From Bacillus sp. FJAT-29790 (GTDB lineage Bacteria > Bacillota > Bacilli > Bacillales > Cytobacillaceae), in assembly GCF_019039215.1 (NCBI RefSeq), contig NZ_JAHNZZ010000001.1:1647882-1683735 (forward strand): DNA of 35,854 bases, written 5' to 3'. Each line of letters opens with the position of its first letter. The first letter of the stretch is position 1. Positions 15,749 to 23,613 of this stretch are shown here, one piece after another. A program made the position numbers and the translations under genes. The notes beneath the pieces were generated by a model. That model was not told the origin of the DNA. It made no database searches and saw only the letters and a list, made by a program, of their open reading frames with translations.

Positions 15749-16303
15749 TTATTTAAATGGTTCAATCGTTTTAAGCCGACCTTTGTTAGGTGATCGTGAA
15801 TTCCAAACAAAGCTTACTAAATACTGTTGATTAACTTCAACTAATTGAAATTCATTCACAGATACGCTAATCTTTTTATCATCGAATACTAAATAATACT
15901 TTCCTTCCTCATGAAGTTTCTGTTTTAACACAAATATTCCTCCAGTCGATACTTCATGAAATTGATGATTTGTTATTGAAAAAATAAAGATGATAGAGAT
16001 GATTACCATTATAGCTTTTACCTTCGTTTTTAGATTGCCCTTTTGTCTTCTCCTTTTTCGTAAGTATTTAATTACATGGTACAAGTAGATGAGAAACACA
16101 ACGGGTACAAGGAAGATTGCCAAATTAAATGGGACATACAATATTTCGTGTAAACTATAATTGAAATCTGCAATAGCTTGAATTCTGCCAAGCTGTAAAC
16201 CTATAAATCCTGAATAAATAAGTCCTAACAACCAATATAATGCCAACTTCTGAGCTCTAAATAATTTTTGATTGTCTTTTCCCTCTTCATTATTTAGATT
16301 CAT
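15749..16303 (-). CDS. Membrane protein of unknown function
   Basis: The 184-residue protein has a cytoplasmic N-terminus, three predicted membrane segments (about 20-40, 56-76 and 96-113) with a strongly basic loop between the second and third (KYLRKRRRQKGNLKTK), and a C-terminal domain of about 70 residues rich in beta-strand character (KYYLVFDDKKISVSVNEFQLVEVNQQYLVSFVWNSRS). The ribosome binding site GGGAGG precedes ATG 16303. No family is recognised. It looks monocistronic, bounded by a dispersed element at its 3' side and by a terminator at 16372-16405 at its 5' side. Confidence 0.65.
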   Translation of the reverse strand: MNLNNEEGKDNQKLFRAQKLALYWLLGLIYSGFIGLQLGRIQAIADFNYSLHEILYVPFNLAIFLVPVVFLIYLYHVIKYLRKRRRQKGNLKTKVKAIMVIISIIFIFSITNHQFHEVSTGGIFVLKQKLHEEGKYYLVFDDKKISVSVNEFQLVEVNQQYLVSFVWNSRSPNKGRLKTIEPFK

Positions 16304-16371
16304 TTAATAACCTCCCACAAAATCAACTCTTTTGCTTTAACTCTATTAAATTTAAATGTTGATAATTAGAT

Positions 16372-16405
16372 AAAATTAAGGAAACCCACTTTCAATTGGT
16401 TTCCT
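16372..16405 (-). terminator. Hairpin downstream of XRE/membrane operon
   Basis: AGGAAACC (16379-16386) pairs with GGTTTCCT (16398-16405); the minus strand continues TTAATTTT. Confidence 0.55.
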
Positions 16406-16548
16406 AAAAATCTTAATTAGTTAGCCCTAGATAGTGAAATTTTGCATTTAGCAAGGTATTACTTAAATCCACTGATGCCTCAAAGGCAATATATAATGTA
16501 ATAATACCCGTTAATACAGCTGGGAGAGGAAGGTCACTTAACTAAGGT

Positions 16549-16570
16549 GCGTTAGAGCCCATCCGTTGAT
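16549..16570. repeat. Dispersed element, single arm L
   Basis: GCGTTAGAGCCCATCCGTTG, sharing TAGAGCCCATCCGTT exactly with 9916-9930; 22 bases from the next stop codon. Confidence 0.4.
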
Positions 16571-16591
16571 TTTTATAATTTCGTCATTATT

Positions 16592-16990
16592 TTAACGGTA
16601 CTTTTTTGAAACAACGAACTCAGTAATTGGCATGGTTATCAACGCAAGTCCAATTACTATAACGAGTGGGATATTTTTTATGTCATTCATTGCAGTTACT
16701 CTTTCCGATACAACTAAAACGATCAACATCAATAAAAGCAATAGATAATAACTTATTTTTGAACTTGTCAGTGTTATATGTTTCTCCAATTCATCTTTTT
16801 CTCCTTCATGTTTTCCCTCCATTTCACCCCAAGTTATAGATTGAAAGAAGAAACCAATTCCTAAAAATACAAAGAAGAGTGTAGAAGCGTTAATCATTTC
16901 TTTTGTAATCCATTCATATACACCAAAACCACCAATTGCAATAATAAGAATGAAAGAACAGATTATACTAACTTTTTTTACAGTGTTCAT
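16592..16990 (-). CDS. Four-helix membrane protein paired with XRE regulator
   Basis: The 132-residue protein has four predicted membrane segments (about 7-27, 36-54, 80-97 and 108-126) and a charged central loop (GEMEGKHEGEKDELEKHI). The ATG overlaps the last codons of the XRE gene (4-base overlap, translational coupling). Small membrane proteins encoded directly after a YozG/YvaO-like HTH protein are common in Firmicutes, where the regulator often represses the pair. The role of the membrane partner is unknown. Confidence 0.7.
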   Translation of the reverse strand: MNTVKKVSIICSFILIIAIGGFGVYEWITKEMINASTLFFVFLGIGFFFQSITWGEMEGKHEGEKDELEKHITLTSSKISYYLLLLLMLIVLVVSERVTAMNDIKNIPLVIVIGLALITMPITEFVVSKKYR

Positions 16991-17199
16991 TTATTCTCAT
17001 CCCTTTCGTATTTGAAAATAAATAATTCTTCGATTGAAAGTCCTAAAACGTAAGACAAAGTAAATGCCAACTGTAAACTTGGGTCATATTTGTCGTTTTC
17101 AATGGCATTAATCGTTTGTCTCGACACTTTGCATTTCTGTGCAAGCTCTTCTTGCGATAATCCCTTCGATTTCCTTAGAGCTTGAATTCTATTTTCCAA
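16987..17199 (-). CDS. XRE-family helix-turn-helix regulator
   Basis: This is a compact one-domain repressor of about 70 residues (LSQEELAQKCKVSRQTINAIENDKYDPSLQLAFTLSYVLGLSIEELFIF), nearly all helix-turn-helix. I prefer the TTG start at 17199 because AGGTGA lies five bases upstream; the GTG at 17208 lies within that ribosome binding site and has none of its own. Its promoter has TTGACA (17261-17266, complement). A perfect inverted repeat ATGTAAA-N6-TTTACAT at 17217-17236 lies between promoter and start, so autorepression is likely. It is cotranscribed with the membrane protein. Confidence 0.85.
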   Translation of the reverse strand: MENRIQALRKSKGLSQEELAQKCKVSRQTINAIENDKYDPSLQLAFTLSYVLGLSIEELFIFKYERDENK

Positions 17200-17216
17200 A
17201 ATATTCACCTACAAAT

Positions 17217-17280
17217 ATGTAAAGAAGATTTTACATTTACTTTAACAGAAATTAGCATTATGTCAAACGTGCTTTACATA
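17217..17280 (-). promoter_or_regulatory. Promoter and operator of XRE gene
   Basis: On the minus strand TTGACA (complement of 17261-17266) is followed after 16 bases by TAAAGT. ATGTAAA (17217-17223) and TTTACAT (17230-17236) form a perfect inverted repeat. A second imperfect copy, ATGTCAAA..TTTACAT, lies at 17260-17279 across the -35. Confidence 0.55.
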
Positions 17281-17618
17281 AAACACACAGTAATACAGCA
17301 TTAATTTTCAGTGTATTGTTGAACTAGCCTATTCTCCGTTACTTTAGGTACAATTCTTCGCATACACATCTAAGAATAAATATCTAATTTTCTTTGAAGG
17401 TTTTATTCATAAAATTGCCCATTGATTGAACAACAAGACGGGGAAGTTTGACTATGCTTAATCAATTTGGAATGAATAGATAGTGGAGTAAAACTCGTAA
17501 CGAAAACATATAGCAGAAACGATAAAGTGCTATAACCTTTATTCAAGTAATGCACAATCATAAATATATTCTCCTCCTTTGGTATTCTAAATTTTATTAA
17601 AAGGCTTATTTAGCGCAA
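17281..17618. other. Intergenic region with element arms
   Basis: Arms resembling the dispersed element occur near 17319-17345 (TTGAACTAGCC..CCGTTACTTTAG) and 17405-17432 (AAAATTGCCCATTGATTGAA). No gene is seen. Confidence 0.4.
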
Positions 17619-17653
17619 TAAAAAAGAAACAGAGTTGCCGTAACCCTGTTTCT
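17619..17653 (-). terminator. Intrinsic terminator of MaoC gene
   Basis: AGAAACAG and CTGTTTCT pair (17625-17632 with 17646-17653); the minus strand continues with TTTTTT. A GCACCCATCAGTTGAAG arm lies just after, at 17663-17679. Confidence 0.75.
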
Positions 17654-17693
17654 AGAACTCTTGCACCCATCAGTTGAAGAAAGTATAAAGAAT

Positions 17694-18071
17694 TTAAAGT
17701 ATTACACCTGAGAAATCCCCTTTTAATACTTCTTTTTCATTCTGATTTTTACATAAAAAGGATGCAACAATGGCTGTTCTATTATTTTCTTGCCTTTCGT
17801 ATTTTTCAATTTCAACATCACAAATTATGGTATCCCCCGTAAACACAGGTCTTAAAAACTCAAAATTCATATTACGAGCCAGTACGTTATGATCTCCACC
17901 TACTTTTGTTGGTAGAGTTGCCGTTAATAACCCTTGAACTACAAGTCTTCCCTGTTCATCTGGGGTAATATGATGAATCCCTTCATCACCTGAAATCTCT
18001 GTAAATAATTCAATATCCCTTACTGTAAAAGTCCGTTCAAACGTAATTATATCTCCTACTTTTAATGACAA
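17694..18071 (-). CDS. MaoC-like hot-dog dehydratase family protein
   Basis: The protein has 125 residues, starting at TTG 18071 (MSLKVGDIITFERTF), with a strong GGGGGGAG seven bases upstream; the longer frame to 18101 would start inside untranslated sequence. The MaoC/(R)-enoyl-CoA hydratase pattern is visible: FTEISGDEGIHHITPDEQGRLVVQGLL, with the catalytic Asp and His of the SGD..xH hydratase motif, then the RPVFTGDTI strand. A role in hydrating enoyl-CoA or binding an acyl-CoA intermediate is likely, but no pathway genes adjoin. Confidence 0.8.
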   Translation of the reverse strand: MSLKVGDIITFERTFTVRDIELFTEISGDEGIHHITPDEQGRLVVQGLLTATLPTKVGGDHNVLARNMNFEFLRPVFTGDTIICDVEIEKYERQENNRTAIVASFLCKNQNEKEVLKGDFSGVIL

Positions 18072-18341
18072 ATAACTCTCCCCCCTGAAGGCTATAAGCA
18101 CTAATTATATATTCCATATTGAATTCATAATTTCCTTTTCCAATGTCTGTTTTATTTATTCCCATCCTCCTAGTGATATTCCTTTCTCTTTAATTAACCT
18201 GCTTCCTCCGCATGAAGCATGCAACATTTTTTTCTTTACTAATTTGGTCTAAATCGAACGATAATCATATATTTTATATGAAGGATGCAAGATGAGTATT
18301 TTTCATGTAACACATTCCATATGAAATAGGTGAGACAAAAA

Positions 18342-18566
18342 ATGATTGCTGTACATTTTTTTGAAAACAAAATCCTGTTATTAAGTCAGCTACTTAATCG
18401 TGTTCCATCCGCAGGTGATGATTTAACAATTAAAGGTCGTAAAGGAAAGGTTTCAAGTGTTAAAAGTATGGATGAAAAAAATATTCATGTGCAAGTTATC
18501 TTTGAAATCATTAATAATAAAAATAAACCCGTTGTCGATCATTCGAAAAAGAAAAAAGGGAAATAA
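18342..18566 (+). CDS. Small hypothetical protein, Lys-rich tail
   Basis: The protein has 74 residues, starting at ATG 18342 after AGGTGAG; the GTG at 18330 is part of that site. A predicted alpha/beta body (IAVHFFENKILLLSQLLNRVPSAGDDLTIKGRKGKVSSVKSMDEKNIHVQVIFEII) ends in HSKKKKGK. The GDDLTIKGRKGKV stretch looks like a small beta-barrel turn, possibly nucleic-acid-binding, but this is a guess. It is monocistronic, with an 18-bp perfect terminator 80 bases after the stop. No family is recognised. Confidence 0.65.
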   Translation: MIAVHFFENKILLLSQLLNRVPSAGDDLTIKGRKGKVSSVKSMDEKNIHVQVIFEIINNKNKPVVDHSKKKKGK

Positions 18567-18641
18567 ATATATGATTTTGCGGGATACAGCATTTTACCCT
18601 TATATTGGCGATTTTTAGACTAGGAATCGCGATATCCCAAT

Positions 18642-18686
18642 AAAAAATGACTATCAATTTAGCATACAATTGATAGTCATTTTTTT
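18642..18686. terminator. Very strong bidirectional terminator
   Basis: An 18-bp perfect stem (18642-18659 with 18668-18685, core TGACTATCAATT) with an 8-base loop and a T-run. Confidence 0.9.
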
Positions 18687-18791
18687 CGAAAGATAAACCC
18701 TTGGTAGCGAAAGGCTTTTCCGTCTGTTTTTATTTGTACCTTTGTTATAATATTAATGCTAAGCTTTATTATATGAATAGAGTGGTCTGTA

Positions 18792-18988
18792 ATGAATAAA
18801 AACAAATGAAAAATGCTTATCACAGTAATGGCCACCATCACTATACTATCAATCGGGACTATAAGGGGTATCCAAATTGAAAGAAATTACCAAACGAACA
18901 AACCTATATTAGAAGCGTGCATAATGAAGGCACTGTGGTGATAGCACAGAAGCATTTCTGGTCTCTTACATCAGCTACTTGTGAATAA
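18792..18988 (+). pseudogene. Decayed small secreted/membrane protein gene
   Basis: ATG 18792 opens MNKNK, then TGA at 18807. Reading on gives a hydrophobic signal-like segment (MLITVMATITILSIGTI) and then IERNYQTNKPILEAC. One missing base near 18922 shifts the frame, after which NEGTVVIAQKHFWSLTSATCE runs to TAA 18986-18988. The two Cys and the EGTVV..FW..TCE pattern resemble the small single-helix proteins of Bacillus that end in a paired-Cys domain. A stop and a frameshift make it a pseudogene. A TATAAT at about 18744 could be its old promoter. Confidence 0.6.
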
Positions 18989-19048
18989 GATTAAATTTTT
19001 TTAACCTGATATCCGAAGTCTTTTATTATGCCTTCTTATCTTCTAACG

Positions 19049-19067
19049 AACAGTGCTAGGCACTGTT
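19049..19067. repeat. Perfect 8-bp inverted repeat
   Basis: AACAGTGC, TAG, GCACTGTT. No T-run follows; its role is unclear. Confidence 0.5.
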
Positions 19068-19111
19068 TGCTAGATCTCCGTTGCTTTACCGCTTTTCCCT
19101 TTTCGAGTAGA

Positions 19112-19250
19112 TTCCGGGCATCAATAACCCCCAATGGTGACCGCATTCACTCCTTTTTTCCAATTCCGGACATCATCAGCCACTCATGATGACCACTTTT
19201 GCGATTTCCCAATGTTTCCGGGCACCATCAGTCCTATGTAATCATACTTC
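19112..19250. repeat. Three diverged 52-bp tandem repeats
   Basis: Units begin TTCCGGGCATCA (19112), TTCCGGACATCA (19164) and TTCCGGGCACCA (19216), exactly 52 bases apart, and share a later ATGRTGACC word. They lie directly downstream of the stop of the two-PepSY gene. Otherwise 18990-19254 holds no gene. Confidence 0.65.
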
Positions 19251-19254
19251 AACC

Positions 19255-19842
19255 CTAATCCACTTCGTCATATCTCAATACTTCTCCAGTGGTTGCATCC
19301 ACAATTACACCCGCTTCAAGGCGATGGGTTGTACTTATTTCTATATCATAAACTAAGCGATTGTTATAGGTATCCAAATGTATTTCGGTTACAGCTCCTC
19401 TTACCCTGTTTAATGCGATTTGCTTTGCTTCTTCGATAGAAATGGTTGCTGCGACGCTTTCACTTTGAAGCTTACTATGAGTGATTTCCAAAATCTTACC
19501 TGTTGAGGCATCAATATCCACTTCATAAATTCGATCGTCTTTCAAAATTGTCACTTCGAATTCTTTCGACCCGTCATTATTTACTTCTATATGACTAGCC
19601 TTTACAAGACCGCCTTTTAATACGTCTAAAGCAATTTGCTCTGCTTTGACTTCATTAATTATTTGTTTGGTCTCATTCATTTCGACAGTTCTATTTATTC
19701 CTGCAGATTCATTCGTTTGCATCGGTTTATTTAATTGTGCGGTTTCATTTGTTTGTTCAGTTTTAGGATTGACACCTTTAATAGCATATACACTAACACC
19801 TGCTACGATAGCAGCGATAAGTATTTTTGTTTTTATTTTCAT
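19255..19842 (-). CDS. Membrane-anchored protein with two PepSY domains
   Basis: The 195-residue protein has an N-terminal uncleaved or signal helix (TKILIAAIVAGVSVYAI, about 4-20) and an Asn/Glu/Thr-rich linker with NET/NES words. Two PepSY domains follow: residues 62-118 (INEVKAEQIALDVLKGG ... YEVDIDASTGKILEI) and 130-193 (ATISIEEAKQIALNRVRG ... AGVIVDATTGEVLRYDEVD). Each ends in the typical D.xTGx[IV]L motif. GGGAGG precedes ATG 19842. It is an extracellular protein, probably an inhibitory or sensory module; the partner is unknown. Confidence 0.85.
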   Translation of the reverse strand: MKIKTKILIAAIVAGVSVYAIKGVNPKTEQTNETAQLNKPMQTNESAGINRTVEMNETKQIINEVKAEQIALDVLKGGLVKASHIEVNNDGSKEFEVTILKDDRIYEVDIDASTGKILEITHSKLQSESVAATISIEEAKQIALNRVRGAVTEIHLDTYNNRLVYDIEISTTHRLEAGVIVDATTGEVLRYDEVD

Positions 19843-19929
19843 GCCGAAAACCTCCCCTTGATGTTACAGGATGTTTTTAGTGTCTCCAGCATCTAGTGTT
19901 TCTATTTTTAAAAAAATCGGTTGTCTTTG

Positions 19930-19973
19930 AAATTGTCGGCCGTCTCACTATCAAATAAGCCGACCGACAATTT
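19930..19973 (-). terminator. Hairpin after DUF4870 gene
   Basis: AAATTGTCGG (19930-19939) and CCGACAATTT (19964-19973) pair perfectly around a 24-base loop; the T-run is weak. Confidence 0.45.
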
Positions 19974-20004
19974 ATGATTATTAACCGCAGACCATTAAAT
20001 CCCC

Positions 20005-20328
20005 CTACCGAATGATCCGAAACACAAACGGAATTTCGTATTCCTTCCCTTCGTATGCTTTCACTGCTGCAATAATTGTAAAAACAAAGGCGAGTATACC
20101 GACGATCCAAATCGTCACAAATCCAATCAAAATAACCATAAGAATCGTGCTGATTATACTATAAACCCCGTAGGAAATAAGGAAGTTGAAATACTCTTTC
20201 CCGTGGTAATCAACAAACGATGATTCGTTTTTCTTTAGGAGCCAGATCACTAGCGGTCCGATGAATGTAGTAAAGAAGCTTGAGACATAAATGGCTGCAG
20301 CTAACAGCCTCTCATCATTTGATGGCAT
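20005..20328 (-). CDS. DUF4870 domain membrane protein
   Basis: The protein has 107 residues, taking ATG 20328 (MPSNDERLLAAAIYVSSFF); GGAGG lies eight bases upstream, and the ATG at 20343 would include that site. The family signature is clear: DERLLAA..YVSSFF, IGPLVIWLLKKNESSFVDYHGKEYFNFLISYGVY, then a third helix and KAYEGKEYEIPFVFRIIR. Three to four membrane segments are present. The function is unknown. The gene is divergent from uppP. Confidence 0.85.
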   Translation of the reverse strand: MPSNDERLLAAAIYVSSFFTTFIGPLVIWLLKKNESSFVDYHGKEYFNFLISYGVYSIISTILMVILIGFVTIWIVGILAFVFTIIAAVKAYEGKEYEIPFVFRIIR

Positions 20329-20500
20329 TTTTAATTCCTCCATTACATTTTTTGATAAGGATTTTCCTTAGTGGTTTTCTAAAAAGAGCGAATGATTTCT
20401 TCTTATTATCTTATTTACGCCATAAACATCAAAAGGTTTCGTACTTTTTCAAAAAACATCTAGCCTCTTAGGTTCAGCACACTTCTTTTCCTGTTCTTGT

Positions 20501-20581
20501 TTGGGACAACATGAATAAACTGATATAGACAACCATTTCATTTAACTGATCGAATGATTGCTTTCCTGCAAGAAAGCAATC
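20501..20581 (+). promoter_or_regulatory. uppP promoter and leader hairpin
   Basis: TTGGGA (20501-20506), a 17-base spacer and an extended -10 TGATATAGA (20521-20529) form a plausible promoter. In the transcribed leader GATTGCTTTC (20556-20565) pairs perfectly with GAAAGCAATC (20572-20581), without a T-run. Confidence 0.5.
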
Positions 20582-20625
20582 TCATACGGAAGCTAAATTT
20601 ACGTTTTCAAAAAGGATGATCTTAT

Positions 20626-21408
20626 ATGATGTCTAAATTAGAAGCCTTTATCCTTGGAATTATCCAAGGACTTACTGAGTTTCTTCCCATCTCCAGCACT
20701 GGGCATTTATATCTCGGCAGGCACTTATTCGGGCTTGATGAAGCCGGGCTTTTTCTAGATACGATGCTTCACGTTGGTACATTGCTTGCGGTTCTTGTAA
20801 TATATAAGAGTGAATTGCTTCAGATCCTAAAAAAACCATTCGGGAAGCTTTCGATGCTTCTCGTCATCGGGACGATTCCAGCGGTGATTGTCGGTGTTTT
20901 ATTTAGTGATTTGTTTGATTCGATATCAAAATCGGGGATTACGATTGGATGGGAGTTTTTATTTACTGGATTGATTCTTTGGATGGCAGACAGGATTAAA
21001 AACGGTTCCAAGAGAATGGACACGATTGGATTCGGAGACGCTTTATTTATCGGTACTTTCCAGGCGTTCGCGATATTCCCAGCTGTTTCAAGGTCTGGAC
21101 TTACGATTGCGGCAGGGTTATTTAGAAAATTAGACAGAGAAACGGCAGCCTATTTCTCCTTCTTATTATCGATTCCCGCGATCGCCGGAGGAATTGTTTT
21201 TCAATTTGGCGAAATGTTATCAAGTCGGTCTGAAGCGATGTCCTTCAGCAGCTTATTAATCGCTACCATTTCCTCCGCGTTATTCGGCTATATGGCGGTT
21301 GTCTGGATGATTAACTTTCTGAAAAGGAAATCGCTGAAAATATTTGCGATATATGTCTGGATCCTCGGCATTCTCATCCTATTCCTACAAATGACGGGGA
21401 TATTCTAA
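20626..21408 (+). CDS. uppP: Undecaprenyl-diphosphatase UppP (BacA)
   Basis: The 260-residue, multi-helix integral membrane phosphatase dephosphorylates undecaprenyl pyrophosphate outside the membrane to regenerate the lipid carrier for peptidoglycan. The two family motifs are complete: the Glu-rich QGLTEFLPISSTGHL (about 14-28) and PAVSRSGLTIAAG (about 152-164) with the catalytic Arg-Ser. The length is normal. AAAGGATG precedes ATG 20626. A DedA-family gene follows 36 bases downstream and shares its terminator, consistent with a recycling operon. Extra UppP copies often give bacitracin tolerance. Confidence 0.96.
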   Translation: MMSKLEAFILGIIQGLTEFLPISSTGHLYLGRHLFGLDEAGLFLDTMLHVGTLLAVLVIYKSELLQILKKPFGKLSMLLVIGTIPAVIVGVLFSDLFDSISKSGITIGWEFLFTGLILWMADRIKNGSKRMDTIGFGDALFIGTFQAFAIFPAVSRSGLTIAAGLFRKLDRETAAYFSFLLSIPAIAGGIVFQFGEMLSSRSEAMSFSSLLIATISSALFGYMAVVWMINFLKRKSLKIFAIYVWILGILILFLQMTGIF

Positions 21409-21444
21409 ATCCCTCACTATTGGTCAACTTAGGGGGTTAGCATA

Positions 21445-22038
21445 ATGAAGGAATTGATTCTTTCGATTTTTGACATTTTGTCACAGCTTGGCTATTTTGG
21501 CATTGCGTTAGGCTTAATGGTTGAAGTTATTCCAAGCGAAATTGTTTTAAGCTATGGAGGCTATTTAATCAGCACCGGAAAAATTAATTTCTTGGGCGCT
21601 TTGATAGCAGGTATCATCGGAGGTACGTTTGCCCAGCTTTTCTTATATTGGATCGGTGTATATGGAGGGCGCCCGTTTCTTGACAAGTATGGGAAATTTC
21701 TATTGATTAAGAAGTCTCATTTAGATGCTTCTGAAAAATGGTTCCAAAAATATGGGACAGGCGTTATTTTTTCAGCTCGTTTTGTTCCGATCATTCGTCA
21801 TGCAATTTCGATCCCTGCAGGTATTGCAAAAATGCCGCTCTCCACTTTTACGATCTATACCGTTGCAGCGATGGTTCCTTGGACCGTTTTGTTTTTGTTA
21901 TTGGGCATGAAGCTTGGGGAACACTGGAGAGATATTAAACAATTTGCACAGCCTTACATCTTGCCAATTATCATCATTGCCGTTGTTTCTATCGTCATTT
22001 ATTTTCTCTATAAAAAATGGAAAGAAAGAGCACGTTAA
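21445..22038 (+). CDS. DedA family membrane protein (putative undecaprenyl phosphate translocase)
   Basis: The 197-residue protein has the DedA/SNARE-associated fold: a reentrant VEVIPSEIVLSYGGYLI segment (about 27-43) with the conserved acidic pair, YGGRPFLDKYGKFLLIKKSHLD (about 73-94), and the FSARFVPIIRHAISIPAGIAKMP motif (about 110-132) with essential Arg residues. Members such as UptA flip undecaprenyl phosphate back across the membrane. Its position directly after uppP makes that role likely here, with UppP generating the substrate on the outer face. AGGGGG precedes ATG 21445. Confidence 0.9.
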   Translation: MKELILSIFDILSQLGYFGIALGLMVEVIPSEIVLSYGGYLISTGKINFLGALIAGIIGGTFAQLFLYWIGVYGGRPFLDKYGKFLLIKKSHLDASEKWFQKYGTGVIFSARFVPIIRHAISIPAGIAKMPLSTFTIYTVAAMVPWTVLFLLLGMKLGEHWRDIKQFAQPYILPIIIIAVVSIVIYFLYKKWKERAR

Positions 22039-22043
22039 TTAAG

Positions 22044-22077
22044 AGGCTGACTCCAGATCAAACGGAGTCAGCCTTTT
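22044..22077 (+). terminator. Terminator of uppP-dedA operon
   Basis: AGGCTGACTCC (22044-22054) pairs with GGAGTCAGCCT (22064-22074), followed by TTT. Confidence 0.9.
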
Positions 22078-22082
22078 AGTTA

Positions 22083-22374
22083 AGCTGTTTTCGTAAACCT
22101 TGTTGCTTTTTTAGTGTGATTTTATATAAATATCTGAGTTGATTGGAGCGTAGGGCACTTGACTCCTCGAAAATGCTATCGCATTTCCTTCGTGCGTGGG
22201 CAGATTCAAGGATGTAAATTCAGTGTCCTGCGTGGAATAGAGGGAAACGGGAGACCCCACAGGCGGTAACGCCGAGGAGGCTCCCGTCCCTCCCCGCGGA
22301 AAGCAAGTGCCCGCAGCGGAAATCAACGGGCAATCTTTGAAGACTAAAAACAATAATATATGCGAAAACAGCCT
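22083..22374 (+). repeat. MITE-like repeat, copy 2, with terminal inverted repeats
   Basis: The left end AGCTGTTTTCGTA (22083-22095) mirrors the right end TGCGAAAACAGCCT (22361-22374). The body shares the G+C-rich core of copies 1 and 3. With copy 3 it also shares an internal CTCGAAAATGC..TCGCATTTCCTTC insert that is absent from copy 1. Confidence 0.8.
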
Positions 22375-22488
22375 TTTTTAAAAAAACAATCCCTAAAATT
22401 AATCTATTTCGGAAAATTCTTTCTCATTTTAGTGTTGCTCTTGATATGATATTAATAAAACATTATTTTGCAACAAGGAAGGATCCTC

Positions 22489-23613
22489 ATGTCAAAATTA
22501 TTATTAAAAAATGCAAGGATTTATCCCATTACTTCATCTCCTTTTCTTGGCGATGTGTTGGTCGAGAACGGAAAAATAGTGAAGACGGATAAATATATTC
22601 AAACCGATTCAGATGTGAAAATAATTGATTGCAACAACCAGTATTTGCTGCCAGGATTTATTGATGTCCATACTCATTTAGGTCTTTATGATGAAGGCAC
22701 CGGCTGGGCTGGAAATGATGCCAATGAAACGGCTGAATTAATGAGCCCGCATGTCCGTGCCATGGACGGGGTCTATCCACTTGATCCAGCTTTTACGGAC
22801 GCTGTTAAATTTGGCATTACAACTGTCCATATTATGCCAGGCAGTTCCAATGTGATCGGCGGTACAACATCCGTGATTAAAACAGCAGGAAAAAACATCA
22901 AAAAAATGCTTGTTCAAGAAACCGCTGGATTAAAAATTGCCCTTGGAGAGAATCCGAAACGAATCCACAGTCAGGGAAATAAAGACTCCATTACACGAAT
23001 GGGAATCATGGGTATGTTAAGAGAAACATTTTATGAAGCCAAACGTGGAGATCATTCTGATTCACTACGAACAGCGCCGATCATCCAAGCACTTAACAGA
23101 GAAATTCCCGTAAGAGTCCATGCTCACCGTGCAGATGATATCGTCTCTGCCATTCGATTTGCCGAAGAGTTCGATCTTGATTTACGCATTGAACATTGTA
23201 CAGAGGGTCATCTGATCGCTGATGAACTAGCTGGGATTGGCTTAAAAGTGTCAGTCGGCCCGACATTAACTAGACGATCTAAGGTCGAATTAAAAAACAA
23301 AACGTGGAAAACATACCAGGAGCTAACGGATCATGGAGTGGAGGTTTCGATCACAACCGATCATCCTTACACCCCGATTCAATATTTAAATTTATGTGCA
23401 GCCATCGCCGTTCGTGAAGGCATGCCTGAGCAAAAAGCTTTGGAAGGCATCACCATCCTTCCAGCAAAAAATCTCCGTATTGACAAGCAGCTCGGCAGTA
23501 TTGAAGCTGGAAAAGATGCCGACTTAGTGCTTTGGAGTCATCATCCTTTTCATTATTTAGCCAAGCCAAAATGGACAATGATTGAAGGAAACTTTGTCTA
23601 TAAAGAATTGTAA
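22489..23613 (+). CDS. Amidohydrolase (imidazolonepropionase-like)
   Basis: The protein has 374 residues, taking ATG 22489 (MSKLLLKNARIYPIT), with GGAAGGA seven bases upstream. The TIM-barrel metal-dependent hydrolase signatures are complete: PGFIDVHTHLG (about 54-64), VHAHRADD, IEHCTEGH, and the STTDHPYTP Asp, followed by the composite-domain end LGSIEAGKDADLVLW. This set indicates a binuclear or mononuclear Zn/Fe hydrolase acting on a cyclic amide or similar bond. It is closest in layout to the imidazolonepropionase-like enzymes common in Bacillus. No hut or other catabolic genes adjoin, so the substrate is unknown. Confidence 0.9.
   Translation: MSKLLLKNARIYPITSSPFLGDVLVENGKIVKTDKYIQTDSDVKIIDCNNQYLLPGFIDVHTHLGLYDEGTGWAGNDANETAELMSPHVRAMDGVYPLDPAFTDAVKFGITTVHIMPGSSNVIGGTTSVIKTAGKNIKKMLVQETAGLKIALGENPKRIHSQGNKDSITRMGIMGMLRETFYEAKRGDHSDSLRTAPIIQALNREIPVRVHAHRADDIVSAIRFAEEFDLDLRIEHCTEGHLIADELAGIGLKVSVGPTLTRRSKVELKNKTWKTYQELTDHGVEVSITTDHPYTPIQYLNLCAAIAVREGMPEQKALEGITILPAKNLRIDKQLGSIEAGKDADLVLWSHHPFHYLAKPKWTMIEGNFVYKEL

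Noticed and set aside
3357-18230. CRISPR-like reading of the dispersed repeats
   Set aside because: Copies are diverged, unevenly spaced by genes, and no cas genes or spacers exist.
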